In this document: positions 37,948-49,779 of the stretch, one piece after another
Layout: each line of letters begins with the position of its first letter
Numbering within the stretch: the first letter of the stretch is position 1
Assembly: GCA_019843655.1 (NCBI GenBank)
Contig: JACDQD010000105.1
Coordinates: forward strand, 62,001 to 126,000
DNA length: 64,000 nucleotides
Direction: 5' to 3'
Origin: Lethocerus indicus
Lineage: Eukaryota; Arthropoda; Insecta; Hemiptera; Belostomatidae
Notes under the pieces: model-generated
What the model was told of the DNA's origin: nothing
Databases searched by the model: none
What the model saw: only the letters and a program-made list of their open reading frames with translations
Program-made: the position numbers and the translations under genes

Positions 37948-40900
37948 GCCTCAATAATTCCCAGCCTCTGGAAAGCGTCCGGAGTAAGTAACAATGACCA
38001 AAATTTAATTAATACTTCAGTTGGGCGTATTGCAGATTTCGTGGTTTCAAACCGGGCAGAATGAACTGACGTAACAAGTTAGATCATAATTTTAGTATTT
38101 AGACACGGACTTACGGAATAGAATGATTACTATATCCGACTATGCGTATAAATCAATTAGCTATAAGGAATTAATGATCCCATTCATTATCCCATTACTG
38201 GAATCAGGCAACCGAATTTGGTTTTCCATATACTTCCTAGCTGTCGACTGATGCATTCTCAATTAATAATAGATAATACATATAGGAGAGGGGATAAAAC
38301 TACAAACCGTTCCAATATTGGAACACCGGGCAAAACCTGGTTAAGAATAGAAAGGTAGATACGGGTCACATAAACAGGTTTCATTATTGGTTCTAGTTCA
38401 CTTCTTCTCCTATTCTTTATTTAGAATGCATCGTCTCTTCCTGTTCTTCTCTCCGTACATAATATTCTTGGCATATTCTAGACGTTCTTACAAAGAGTTT
38501 TCCGGCCTACGCCTAATACTAAAAAAATGATTAGGGAAGACACTAATAGAGAAGCCTTTAAATAAATTTCGAGAAAAATAAAGCGCCACATAAAGCAAAA
38601 AATAATACAAATATTAAATTTACAGTATCGAATAATTTAAGTCGTGAGCTTGCTGAACATACAGGTACTAGACAGAAGTCCTACTGCTTGCAGCTAATGA
38701 CTATCACTATTGGGTCTACTTGCTTTCGCCTGATCCCCCTTCTCAACCGCATCTATATGTTTTATCTTGTAACAACGGTGAAAGGTTTGAAAAGGGAGCA
38801 ACCCCCACTTTGCATAATTTGGCTGGCTTTATGCTTGGATTTGTGCTCTCCCAGAGCACAGAGCGTGCTCAGACACCCGGGCTCAATTGAATTCCACAGC
38901 CGGCTCTTGTGATCTGCAGAGCCCATACAGTCCTTGATTTCATTTCATACGATGCCTAATTGCTTTGACCGCTGCCTGAATTTCCGACTGCAATCTCCTA
39001 TCAATTCCCTTGCACAATAAAATATAATAGGGCGCCACGATTTATGTTTAGACCTGAAATGGGGGATACGTTTGAACATAAGTTAAAATCCTTTCTGATT
39101 TACTTTTATCCTGCATTCACAAATACAAGGTGATTAGCGAAGTTATTTTTCCTTATATTACTGGAAACAAAAAGACAAAGTATATTCAGCTTCGAAATAA
39201 AATCCATTTCCTCTTTTGCTATCTACCGACGGGCAACGCGCACTATGCGCTCGAGCATCATTTATGCTGGCACGCTATTTAATTATATTTTAAAAATTGA
39301 CTTCCGAAAGTATACTTTGAACGGAAAACATAAGCGAACCCCAATCTGCGTAGTAAATGTGGCACAATTCCTTTCCTATGCACGAACATAACATATGTAA
39401 ACTAGCTGTACAGAGTGGAAGGTAGGAAATCGGAGTTGTCGCTTTTGAGCTGGCCAATGATTGTACACCAGGGGCAGGAAATGCAGAGAGTGTCTGTCAC
39501 TTCCCCGAGGAAATATAACTCCACGGACCTTTGTTCTCAGACGGAGTTCGCAGAAGGGAGGGTCCCCGCAAGGGTAATACCTCAACTATTCACCGCCACA
39601 TTCTGCATCTGAAAACGGCGATTTTCTCAAAACGCATATTCAGGGGTGGGGTTTCGATGACAGTACTAAAATTATGTTATATAAAAAAATCTACTATTAC
39701 AATCCATAGGATGAATTTACACTTTTCTATATGGCGCTAGTCTGGGGGTAACAAGCCGTGAGGATTTATAGTAATTTCGTTCGTTTATACTTCAGGAGAA
39801 ATTATTACAACATACCTTGGAGCATATAATGTAGGGTAGTGGATGAAAAAATCGAAGTACATATAGGTTTTCAACACGCTACTCCAAAGGGGCTATTATT
39901 TTCCCTTGAAATGGTTTGAAAGTTTCGAATTAAACAGGATAGAACAATAATAATTGGAGCATCGATAACGAAGAAAGTTTTTAATTGCTAGGAGTGTTCT
40001 ACGATACGACGAATTTTATTTCTCCGTCCATTAACAGAAAGTGCGGCCTTTTCCAATAATTTTCCGCGGAATATCGAGTAAATGACTGAAAAAAAAACGG
40101 TAGGGAAGAATATGAAAGGAAAAGGGTAGGGGAGCGGGTCGAGTTTGGGGAAACTCGGTTGGAGGGCACGTGATGGTCTCATATGAATTTCATAGCCGGT
40201 CCTTATCCCGGAGCGGGCATCATGGCCCAGTAGATATGCACCGCCCTATCCCCAGGATATTTTCCCCTGGTTTTCCCTCATGATGCCGCCCACACCAGGG
40301 TCACTCCTTATTTCCCTTGCCCGAAACGCGACCATTATTGCCGATAAAGTTTCGCCATTTTTGATTTTTTAACTCTTGCCGATGAAATTTGAAATACCTC
40401 AATCGTAGCTCTCGGTTACCATAGGACAACTAGAGTGACGAGGTTTTCCCAATGGACGTAGCGTGTACAGCTGAATTTCAACGGGTAATCACGTGAACCT
40501 CTAAATTGAAATTTCACGAACAAAGTTTCATTCACAACCCAAAATAGTAAGTAAATAAATTATCTTTGGAAAACTACCCTATCGATGATTTCCTACATAC
40601 AAATACGATTTTCACAGTATAATTGAATTAAACGTAACTTATTACGTAACGAATTATAAATGGTTCTCTCGAGTATACAACTTATTCCGGATTTAATCGT
40701 AATCAAGTGCAGACTTGAGGAGTTTACGTTAATTCCCCGACATCCTCACTCGCCTATGCATATACTTGACAGATATTGAGCTAGACATTAAACTGCGGAG
40801 TAAAATGAAGTTGGCTTTATTTTACGATCCCTATGAGACCTCCGCTTCCATTAGTCCCACGTCAATATTTCGGGAAATAAGGGAAATAGATCCAGTAATC

Positions 40901-43900
40901 AATATCATCAGCTTTGACAATTTTTAATGCCGAACTATAGCAATAAAATGTGATATAGTGATAAAAACGTTTTCTCCCAACACATTAAGTATTTACGGGA
41001 ATAGAACCGAAGACAGAATATATCCCAAATAATTAGGGCTTTCAAATAATTAGGGACGTATCCTTTTACGCCAATTCTAAACTTTTCCATTGCGTGACTC
41101 TATTCAATATACACTTTTTCTTTTTCTTTTTTATTATTTCTTTCTTTCGGCGAATGCAAAAGTAACTCGGGGAGGGAAGTACGCATAAAAAGTTAAAAAC
41201 GAAGCCTGAAAACGAGAGGCAGCAAGGGAGAGAGGTATTCATTTCCTTAGTAATTATAAGGGCTTCAAAATTGGCGAGGGGAGAGATTGGAGGGGATGAG
41301 GGTAATTATTGGTATTTTTAATTGGCGCACCTGCCCACCTTCTTGCCTTTCTGGCTTTTAGCTCCCCGGGCTACGACAATTTTTCCCTTTTAGAGAAATC
41401 ATTAAAATCGGATTTCCAGAAAAACGTGGAAGCCCAAAAGGGGGACAGAAAAATGGTTTTAGTTCGCTTAGCCTTTTTTGTTTTCCATGTGTATATTTTC
41501 GATTGCGACTTTAACGAACCTTTCAAAGCCTTTCCTATCTCAAAATACGCTTGATTGTTTTCTTTATTCCTGACAGGTCAGAGCCACAAATATAATAGTT
41601 TATCTACAGATAACACAGAAATGTCAACAGTGGATAATTATTACCTCATGGCGTGTAAACATAGCAACATAGTTACTTTTGCGGCATGATAATGTTTAGC
41701 ACATTTCATATTATATATAGCCATTAGTTTCTCCACGGATATGCCACATTCTTCCTAATACCTCGCAGGCCCAACATTCTCTTTCATGAGGGTAATTATC
41801 TTATTAATTTTGTTAGTATGACTTTTTTTAATATTTAGTTCTCTCCTATGTGAAAATGTTTCATAAGATAATAATAACAATGCCGACAATATTATTCCCA
41901 CTCGTATGATGTACATTAACTATTCATTGGCCTGAATATTGTATATTTCATTTAATAGAACCTAATTTGAATCCAAAATTGAAATTCATTTTCGAACTAT
42001 CGTGTCAGGTTATAAAGGAGTAAGAAAATAAAAGTATTTTTAAAAGGAATAAGCAGATATATTCTTGTCATTTATAACACGGTTCAAACGTACTAAATCT
42101 CTTTTAGAATCAATCTGCTGGAAGTTCATTACTCATGCCTCCTCCAGTATGAACATTTTTGTAAGTTATTCTTTTGCTACATTTCAGGTACTTCGAATTA
42201 TACTGCGAAATATATGCATAAATCCAAAAACGAGACAACGATGTTTGTTGAATAGAGTAGCTTTTATACAATTTAAAAAGCTTAACAGACTTATAAAAGC
42301 TTTTTTGCGAGGATTTAAAACAAATTACCGGCATGAAATGTCATTTTTGCAAAGGTTTAATATAATATCCCGAGGTCATCGCAAAGGATTACCACTTTAT
42401 TTCAACCCGGAGATAAGACCTCTGTTCACTGTTAGCTACAGAAGAGGTGAACAAACTTCAATAAATACTTGGCCAAAGGCCGGACCCCTGGACCTAAGTC
42501 CCTTTTATTAGACACCATTCACTATAAGAGAAGATCCTCCTCGTCCTCCTTTCCTCATAATGCAGCATTATCCGTACAAGAAGAATAGTAAACCGACTTT
42601 GTCTACTCTTCCACAAGAGAGGATATGAAGCTCTATTCAATGGGAAAATTGAACAATCTCTTCATCATTTTTCCGGGAAATTTCTTCCCGTCCTTTTTCT
42701 ACCGTAAGAAGGGGACATTGTTCATAATCTTCTAACAGTCTCTGGATTTAACTGAGCTAATTGCGCTATATTACAGGAGGAAGGAATAATTTGGATTTCG
42801 TAATTAAAATTTAAGCCGGGGACGGTTGGAAGGATTCCATTCAGAATGGAAGCAATCATTCAGAATTAAGAATCCTCCTTATAATGCATTCCCTTTAAGT
42901 TCCGTTGTCATCTAATTCGTATTTTTCACCACATAGAATTAAAAAAATGGCATAAAATGTTCTTGGAACTAGACTCGGATCTCTTCCAGACGTCTATTTG
43001 GCCCTAAGATAAACAGGTTTCGGTTTTCCGCCGTACATTCGAATGTAATCAGCACCTAATTACGCGTGTCAATTGCGTATTAAGGGTCTGTAACTGCAGT
43101 GAATCCACAAAGCATCCCAGGGACGCTATATTGGCAGCCGTCACTCCTAAGTACGGCAGGCAATATCTGAAAGCGGTGTTAACAGCAATACTAATAGAAA
43201 TTATTTACCTCCCACCACCGTATGATGAGTAAACACTCCGGCCTTAAACACGTATAAAAACACCGAAAACGTTGTACCTCATCACAAACAAAGAGACGCT
43301 CATCCACCGATGCCTGTTACCGACAATTATTTTTCCACGTGTTAAAACACGTACTCTAGGTCGATAAATCTCCCCCAACGAATATTAAATATATAAAAAA
43401 GCGCTAAAATATGATATTTCATAAATAATTACCGGTATAGAAATAATGCGGGAATAAATTAAATATTAATATTTTGAAGAATACGTTCAGACATGTTATG
43501 CGTTTTTATGTTCCCGTTAAAATTTTATTTGCATCAAACAATCGGGAAATATATGGTAGGCCTACGTTCTTCCACGATAATAACTAAAATTGAACATTAA
43601 TCAACAGGGACGTACTGAGTCCTATTACGTTATGCATGAAATTATGTGACTAATGTGCAGATCCTTTCCTGTTAACCAACCGATTTAACAATTTAATTTG
43701 TTTTGAATTACTCTGGTCTCATTGAAATTTCTATCGGAAAAGAGTGGAGCCTTTTCATTAATGAAAAACACGGATGACTCAATCCGTTGCAACATTGAAA
43801 ACCGGAGATCAAAGTCTGGTTACTTCCAATATTTCCCAGGTGGAAATAAAAAGGGAACTGTCGAAACTGAGAATTCCTGAGCTTCCGTGACCTCTGATAT

Positions 43901-44399
43901 GAATGAAAATCGTACTCTTGCACTATAAAGGAAACAGCTATATGTTGTATTGATATTAATGGTAAAAATTTCAATAATTATTTTCAAGCAAATTTCACTA
44001 CACTCATGGATAGGATACTTATTACAAAATTCGGATTGAAATAACAAGAGAAGTATTCTGTTAATATCGTAACATTTTGCCTGGAAATTCAATTCTAATA
44101 ACTCGTATCATTTATCAGGACTTATTTTATCAATATTATTAATAATGTCTGCGGATAGCTCTCCGTCTGTTCTTTACAATGGATTTGACAAAATGCTTAC
44201 TTATATCGGAGGTATAATACATGATTAACGTACCAAATTTAGAGTACATTATCCGGCAGTATATTCTGAGAAATGGGGCCGTTATAAGACCGGAGGTGCG
44301 TGAGGGTGGGCGAGATGAAAAGGGATTATTAGTTGTGCTCCATGGGCGGGGTAAGTATATAAGGCAGATCATGATGTCAGTGGCTGAGAACGGGAATGA
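37948..44399. other. Non-coding DNA
   Basis: No gene is supported. An inverted repeat of 9 bp (40216-40224 and 40279-40287) flanks a small GC-rich patch. The longest ORF, 148 codons at 42065-42511 on the plus strand, is rich in Arg, Lys and Phe, and an antisense ORF covers its first half; I recognise no family. A good acceptor-like tract ends at 41576, but the following GTCAGA is a poor donor. A strong donor sequence, GTAAGT, occurs at 44351 after a short ORF from 44221. Confidence 0.5.
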
Positions 44400-44750
44400 A
44401 AGTTTGCGTGCGCGTGCGAATGTCACCTCCCGAGTGTGTGCGCGTGTGTTTTAGCACAGGAGCGGGCATATTTATGCCCGTATTTCTCCGTGTCGGTGCG
44501 AAACAAGTTAGGCGTGTGTGCGTAACGTGCCGATGTGTGCGTGTGCGCGCGCGCGCGTCCGTGTGTAAGAGAAGCGGGGGGAAGGGCGAGAGAAAGTGAG
44601 GGTTGCGAGATCAACTCTCAACCTGTTGATCCAGCAGATTGAGTGAGTGACGTCATTCGCGAACTAACACCCCCTTCACTCTCACGTACAAACACGCACG
44701 CACGTACACGCAAACACGCAGACGGAAATACAGACGCACACGGACAGAAA
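44400..44750. repeat. Alternating GT/GC and CA tracts, Z-DNA-prone
   Basis: Positions 44533-44558 alternate purine and pyrimidine for 26 bases with only GC and GT/AT steps, a strong Z-DNA signature, inside a broader GT/GC-rich zone from 44400 to 44575. The zone at 44689-44750 is the strand-reversed counterpart, with CA/CG repeats and 21 alternating bases at 44692-44712. An 18-nt hairpin (CGGGCATA-TT-TATGCCCG) lies at 44463-44480. Overlapping ORFs here are artefacts of the repeats. Confidence 0.7.
44648..44655. promoter_or_regulatory. Full CRE palindrome TGACGTCA
   Basis: A perfect cAMP-response/ATF-type site lies between the GT-rich and CA-rich tracts. It is 8 bp and occurs once more in the window at 30216, so chance is possible. 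The setting between two Z-prone tracts makes it more notable than the other copy. Confidence 0.35.
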
Positions 44751-45075
44751 CCCGTACGCACCTCGCACAAATTATGGTCGTAAACAGAAGTGAACTTTGC
44801 GAAGGAACACCGAAACGGCATATCTGTTGGCAATTAGCGATGAAAGTTGAATTTACGTCTAAATAATGGAGCCTCGCTCCACTTTCTTATCCTTCTCTAT
44901 CTCATTATCGGAATCCTTCCTCTACTTTCCTTAGATATGTTGCATGAACATAAACTGAAGTCGGGGATTAGCATAGCTTCTGCTTAAAGGAAATAATGTC
45001 ATACATATACATAATGGAAGCATATATGGTATTATAAATTTTTTCCATTAAAGAAATGTAAACCGAAACATATCA

Positions 45076-45097
45076 GCTCCCAACGTCCATTGGGAGC
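45076..45097. repeat. Perfect 8-bp hairpin
   Basis: GCTCCCAA at 45076-45083 and TTGGGAGC at 45090-45097 enclose a 6-nt loop. No poly-T or coding context assigns a role. Confidence 0.5.
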
Positions 45098-45963
45098 AGT
45101 GAAGCGAAGCGAACAAATAAACTTGAACTGGCCAATCCTTTCTTTCGTTCGAGCAATTAGAGCAATTATTGAGTGAGCAAGGGGGACTGTAAAACTTTAT
45201 GCGCCAAAGACTCAGTCGTAAAAGCGAGGGTCGCGTTTCTAACTGTCGATGATTCGCAGCGGGACGAATGAAAATAAACAATTCCGAATGAAAAAACTGA
45301 CCCACTTAAAAATTATAAAACATATGGACCGGGGCATAATTCATGAAACGCGGAATACCATACACTTGGGATTCTGCGTCGGCATGAAATGTTTTACTGC
45401 AGAAACACTAGAGCTCTTCCGAGCAGTAAATGTTAATTCATACAAGCTACCAGGAAATTAGAGCATTAAAAATACAACAACGGTAGCGGAATTTAATTTT
45501 ATTTGAAGAAATTTTAAATACAAAAAAATTATTTAAACGTACTTTCTGTAATGTTTAAAACACGCTGAATTAAAATGGAATTTTTATTTGACTCATTATT
45601 GCTAATAGTAATTTTCAATGAGACATATTTATAACAAATTTAGAAATTTATACCGAGAATTCAATGCACGTGGAAAATATGCATTTATATAATATAAAAG
45701 CGCAAGTACTTTAAATCAATAGTGTTATAACTCGACAGGAACTGGTCCTCGCTGCTGAAATTACCAGTGGGATTCATTAATCTGATGATGGCAAAAATAA
45801 TACTGGCCGTAGAGTTTCGAAAATCGTCGGGCCACGAAAATAAGTCATACGGGTGAAAAAAACGTGCGATGTACGGTGGGGCTGATTAATGCCGTGCGGC
45901 AAAGCACGGGCCAAACTCAAATAGACACAACTCCCAATTTGACTTTATTGATGCCCTCATTAG

Positions 45964-46035
45964 CATCCCGCGGGATGCCTTTCAATCATCCGCCCACCTC
46001 CAACAAGGTCCCTGCTTCTTTTATTTATGTTCAAG
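45964..46035 (+). CDS. Weak internal exon candidate (24 codons)
   Basis: A pyrimidine-rich stretch ends in TTAG at 45963 and a good donor, AAG then GTGAGT, starts at 46036. The 72 bases between are open in the phase-1/phase-1 frame and read S-R-G-M-P-F-N-H-P-P-T-S-N-K-V-P-A-S-F-I-Y-V-Q. The phase matches the exon at 62192 and allows the 9-nt segment at 57672 between them. No homology is recognised. A larger ORF (45864-46241) runs through, so openness alone is weak evidence. Chance matches to this pattern are expected in 64 kb. Confidence 0.25.
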
Positions 46036-48754
46036 GTGAGTCACCAATTTCTGTCCGTTCAGTTTTTCCTTCCGCACGTCAGAACAAAAGCATATTAAAT
46101 TTAATTAAAACCCGGCCGCCTGTTACTATTCTATCTAAAAAAATTGACAAATTTGATCGAAAAAATAATAAGAATTATAATCTCGACAATAAGATATTAA
46201 GCGATTATTTTAACAACGGTTTTCCATCAGTTTTTCAGTAAATTCTACGAAGTACACATGTCAACAAATAATTAATTAATTTTAAAGTACAATAATTAAA
46301 TCACATAAATTACAAAACCAATAATACACAGGTAACTAACAGAACACTAATTCTACGCTATTATATGTATACTGATATATTGGAGAATTTAAAGGTATTA
46401 ACTGGACGATACTGTTTGTGGTTCTGAACAATATAGCGTTTGAAAACGGGTTTCAATTCCTCTCGTATATTTCAATGCGTCCTACTCGCCTTGAAATTAG
46501 GATTTCAAATTTCGGAGAAGTTTACGCCGGATGCAACTACGAACCTTGTTCTCATTCGTGGAAATATTTTACGGAGCAAAAATCATACGGACTCATATAC
46601 AATTAATTAAAGCAGTTAAGGTTTAGGTTGATAAAGCGGAAAGGAATTAGATGATAATCGAGTTGAAGTTACGATTAAACAAATTTCCATTATCAGAATC
46701 TTTTACGCACTTATACGCATTTACGTGTATGAGTGGGTTTTCTACAGTATTTAATTCAACGTTAATCTTTTGTTTCGAGTTCAGAACCGTCACAACGGGT
46801 AATATAAGATAGTTAAAGAATTAAATACCACTTTCTTTTTATTCTTAGCAACATATAGAACGGTGGAAATCTACTACCCCATGATATCAATGAATCAGTT
46901 CCACCTTCTTTTCAACGACCATTAGTCGTTAATAATTATGCAGGGCTGAAACCATACAGGAATTGGCGTACTCGTGAAAAATTATTTCGACTAAATTTAC
47001 CGAGGAGAATTATTTTTTATTGCCGGAACAAAGTGAGAGTAATAATCTATTAAAAAGGGTTTTCAGTTCGGAAACTGAAATGGGCAAGGGGTTACAAATA
47101 ATTTGGTACGGTGGAGCACAAGTTGTCTCGAAGGGGCGGGCCACTGATCAACTTCCTAAAAACCGTTCGGCCGTTCAAATTTGATCCGAAGCGGTTCGAG
47201 CCGGGCGGATCGTCAATTTCGGCTTGTCATCTCTGTCCGAGGAGTTGGCCGAGGGCGGAAAGGGTGGATAAGTTCATAATTAACCGACCCACCCCCACCC
47301 CCACACCACCCCTGAGAATTGTGCGGGCTTAACGCTCCACAGAGCGCACTCCCTCGCTCACTAAAAAATTCGCCGCCTTCGGGAACATCCCTTATCTCCT
47401 TTTTTTTCCATCTCTCCCCAACGACCCTAAGGCCACTAACTTCAAACCCCGACTACTCTCCGCCGGGTTGTCCCCGGCAGGGAACAATTTTCCGATGCGA
47501 ATTACGGAGGGGCAGGCCGTAATAAATGTCCGTAAACCCTTCAGCGAAAGGTTATTAGAGGGGGGAAGTTAAAACGGTTGTAAATATTAACTTTGGACGA
47601 TGGAGAAGGTAGCGTTAATGAGGTTTGACCCTGGCGGGAGGGGTTCCCTTTTCTTTCTCCAGTTTGCCATGAGGGCGGGTTACAAGAAACGGGGGGACAC
47701 GTCTACAAGAAAAATGGCAATCGAAATCGGATTGAGATCGATGACCTACGTTCTACGAAACATATCTCATTAAACTGCACATGGGGTTATATGTAAACCT
47801 GACTTTCATTAACGACATCACTAGGGTATGATTCCGGCCGACAAACCAATGACTATTGTAAAAATTTCATATTTTAAACACAATTCTATATTCGAGTCCA
47901 CTAAACTGTCGTTTCCACAATACAGCGGATAAGAGGAAAATACAAGTGTACGATGAAACTTTTTCCGTATTTATTTGAGCTGGGCTGATGGCGATACTTC
48001 TTTCATCGGTTGTCATCGGCACGGTTCCACTGGGTCCGATACACCGAATCGAACGATTTCATTGGGCAATTAAACCTCACAAATTGTATTTTGCGATAGC
48101 CAATCGAAAAACATCAATAACACGGGACCCGGGGGCTACGGACCGGGCGATGAGAAAAAGAGTATTGGGAACACTGATGAGGGTATTGAAGAACTGCGGC
48201 TGACAAAAACGGCGGAAAGAAAATGTAGTTGGTACACTAGTTATACACTTTACAGAACTTACTTTTAATTGAAAACGCTACATCAAAAACGAAAGAACCC
48301 TAGTAATTAATTATTTTCCGTTTCTCATTCGGGAATAACAAAGGGCCACAGCTAAACAATTTCTGTGGGAAGCTAAAAATGAACTCCGAGAGAAATAAGG
48401 AATAATATATATATAAAATTCACTAACTAAATTCCATGCTTGATTCTAACTACTTTCTGCGCATTAATCAGTAACCTCATATAACCAGCACTATAGCTAA
48501 TTCCAGTAATTTACTTATCTTCCATTTTTCTTTCCTGTTGCATGTTTGCTCTTATTCTTGACAGAATTATTAATGTCCTTAGGAAATTTGGCACGGGAAT
48601 CGTTCCAACTGTAGCATTTAAATGAGAAGAAAGAATTTTGAACCCTATACCCCATGTGTTCTCTGCGATAACATCTCTAAGTTTTAACCAATAAAGATAA
48701 TAAAGTTTAATAAGTCCGAAGTTTACACTTCATGGCCGAACACACAAAATATTA
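46036..48754. other. Non-coding DNA with a GC-rich island
   Basis: No gene is supported. A GC-rich island lies at about 47100-47700, with overlapping ORFs (47111-47332, 47319-47522) explained by composition. The remainder is AT-rich. Confidence 0.5.
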
Positions 48755-48761
48755 CTGTAAT

Positions 48762-48967
48762 ATACCTGTTTTGTGGTCTGCGAGCGGTTGGAATACTGTA
48801 GGTTCGTGATGTTTCTGTCTCCTCTCGCTACATGTGAAAGTGAGGATGCCCAAGAAACATCCAAAGTGCTAACAGTGACTAACACAGCGCTACTGAAGAT
48901 GGCGAGCAGCCGAAACCGGTCTAGCAAAAGACCAAACCAGCGAGAGGAGACAGAAACATCACGAACC
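48762..48967 (+). mobile_element. Foldback element copy C (longest)
   Basis: A perfect 29-bp inverted repeat bounds the core: 48801-48829 (starts GGTTCGTGATGTTTCTG) and 48939-48967 (ends CAGAAACATCACGAACC). The 40 bases before it, 48762-48801, match the outer block of copy A at 38 of 40 positions. The core contains CTGAAGATGGCGAGCAGCC and GAAACCGGTCTAGCAAAAG, shared with copy B. CAAAATATTA occurs at 48745-48754 and 48968-48977 and could be a target-site duplication, although 7 bases separate the left copy from the homologous edge. The 73-codon ORF at 48773-48994 reads through the repeat and resembles the ORF in copy A for that reason only. Superfamily unknown. Confidence 0.8.
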
Positions 48968-48977
48968 CAAAATATTA

Positions 48978-49722
48978 TTTTGTTTTCTCAATAGGCGCCT
49001 CCAAATGGACTCGGTCTCTCCAGTTAAGAGTTCAACACGCTCATTTCGACCGTAACAATGTCGACACCTGCACTGTAATTATTTTCCGTCCTACTTACGA
49101 ATCGGGAAATCAGAAAACACTTAATTAGCCGAAGAGAGAAATGGCAGCGGTAGTAAACCGAACACGGGGAGGGCGGGTACTAAGTTGTTTAAAGTTTGTA
49201 CTTTACCTGTTGGCAATTAGGGGGGCGGGTGGGGGCCTGCACCACTTGAGCCCGCGCTCGGGACTTTATCAATGCTCCCGGGTTTAAAACTCGAGGACCG
49301 CCGCTAATTAATGAACTTTACCCCGGCGAAATTTGTTCTGGCCCCGAGAGCCCGCCTCCAAACGTGTTGACAATACCTAGTAGCCAACCGGCCCTCTATA
49401 TTTGTCAAAACCGCTGCCAAACACTCCGACTCCTCCTATGACCCAACTGTAGGCAACTCTCATTTTGATTTACTGGCTAATGACAGGGCGTTTTCATTTC
49501 TTGATATCGTTGCAATATATTTCACACCGATGTTGCAGAAGAAAGTGAATGAAAAACAATTGACTAATAAAAAATTAGGCGTTCAATTAAGAATAAAATA
49601 ACTTATAAATTAAAATAACTAAAAAATAGAAAATAGATAGAAGATGAAAGCCTCTAAAGTGATGAAGAAACACAACTTTTATTCATATTACAAACCGCCT
49701 AAGTCTGAAAATATTTGTTTAC
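48978..49722. other. Non-coding DNA with a GC-rich patch
   Basis: No gene is supported. A GC-rich patch lies at about 49140-49400. TTTTATTCATATTACA at 49677-49692 is the shared outer flank of hairpin copy 3. Confidence 0.5.
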
Positions 49723-49779
49723 GGCGCTTCTGATACTGAACCGCACCACACACCAGATTGCTGGGTTAGTGTTAGCGCC
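49723..49779 (-). repeat. 57-nt hairpin repeat, copy 3
   Basis: The length is again exactly 57. The left arm is identical to copy 1 over 22 nt, the right arm differs at one base (AGTGTTAG for AGTATTAG), and the 18-nt loop differs widely from copy 1. TTTGTTTAC precedes it on the plus strand. About 14 kb separates it from copies 1 and 2. Confidence 0.85.

Noticed and set aside
41557..41582. Second recursive splice site candidate (good acceptor tract before CAG and GTCAGA)
   Set aside because: GTCAGA is a poor donor, unlike the GTAAGA at 57681.
42065..42511. Longest plus-strand ORF, 148 codons
   Set aside because: No recognisable motif, an antisense ORF over its first half, no codon signature I can see and no splice or promoter context.
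44221..44350. Short ORF before a GTAAGT donor, as a first exon
   Set aside because: The donor is good and an in-frame stop precedes the ATG, but there is no promoter, acceptor or homology; this is expected by chance at this scale.
45781..45830. CTGATGA followed by CGAAA, as a hammerhead ribozyme
   Set aside because: The sequence between the two core motifs does not form the required stem II.
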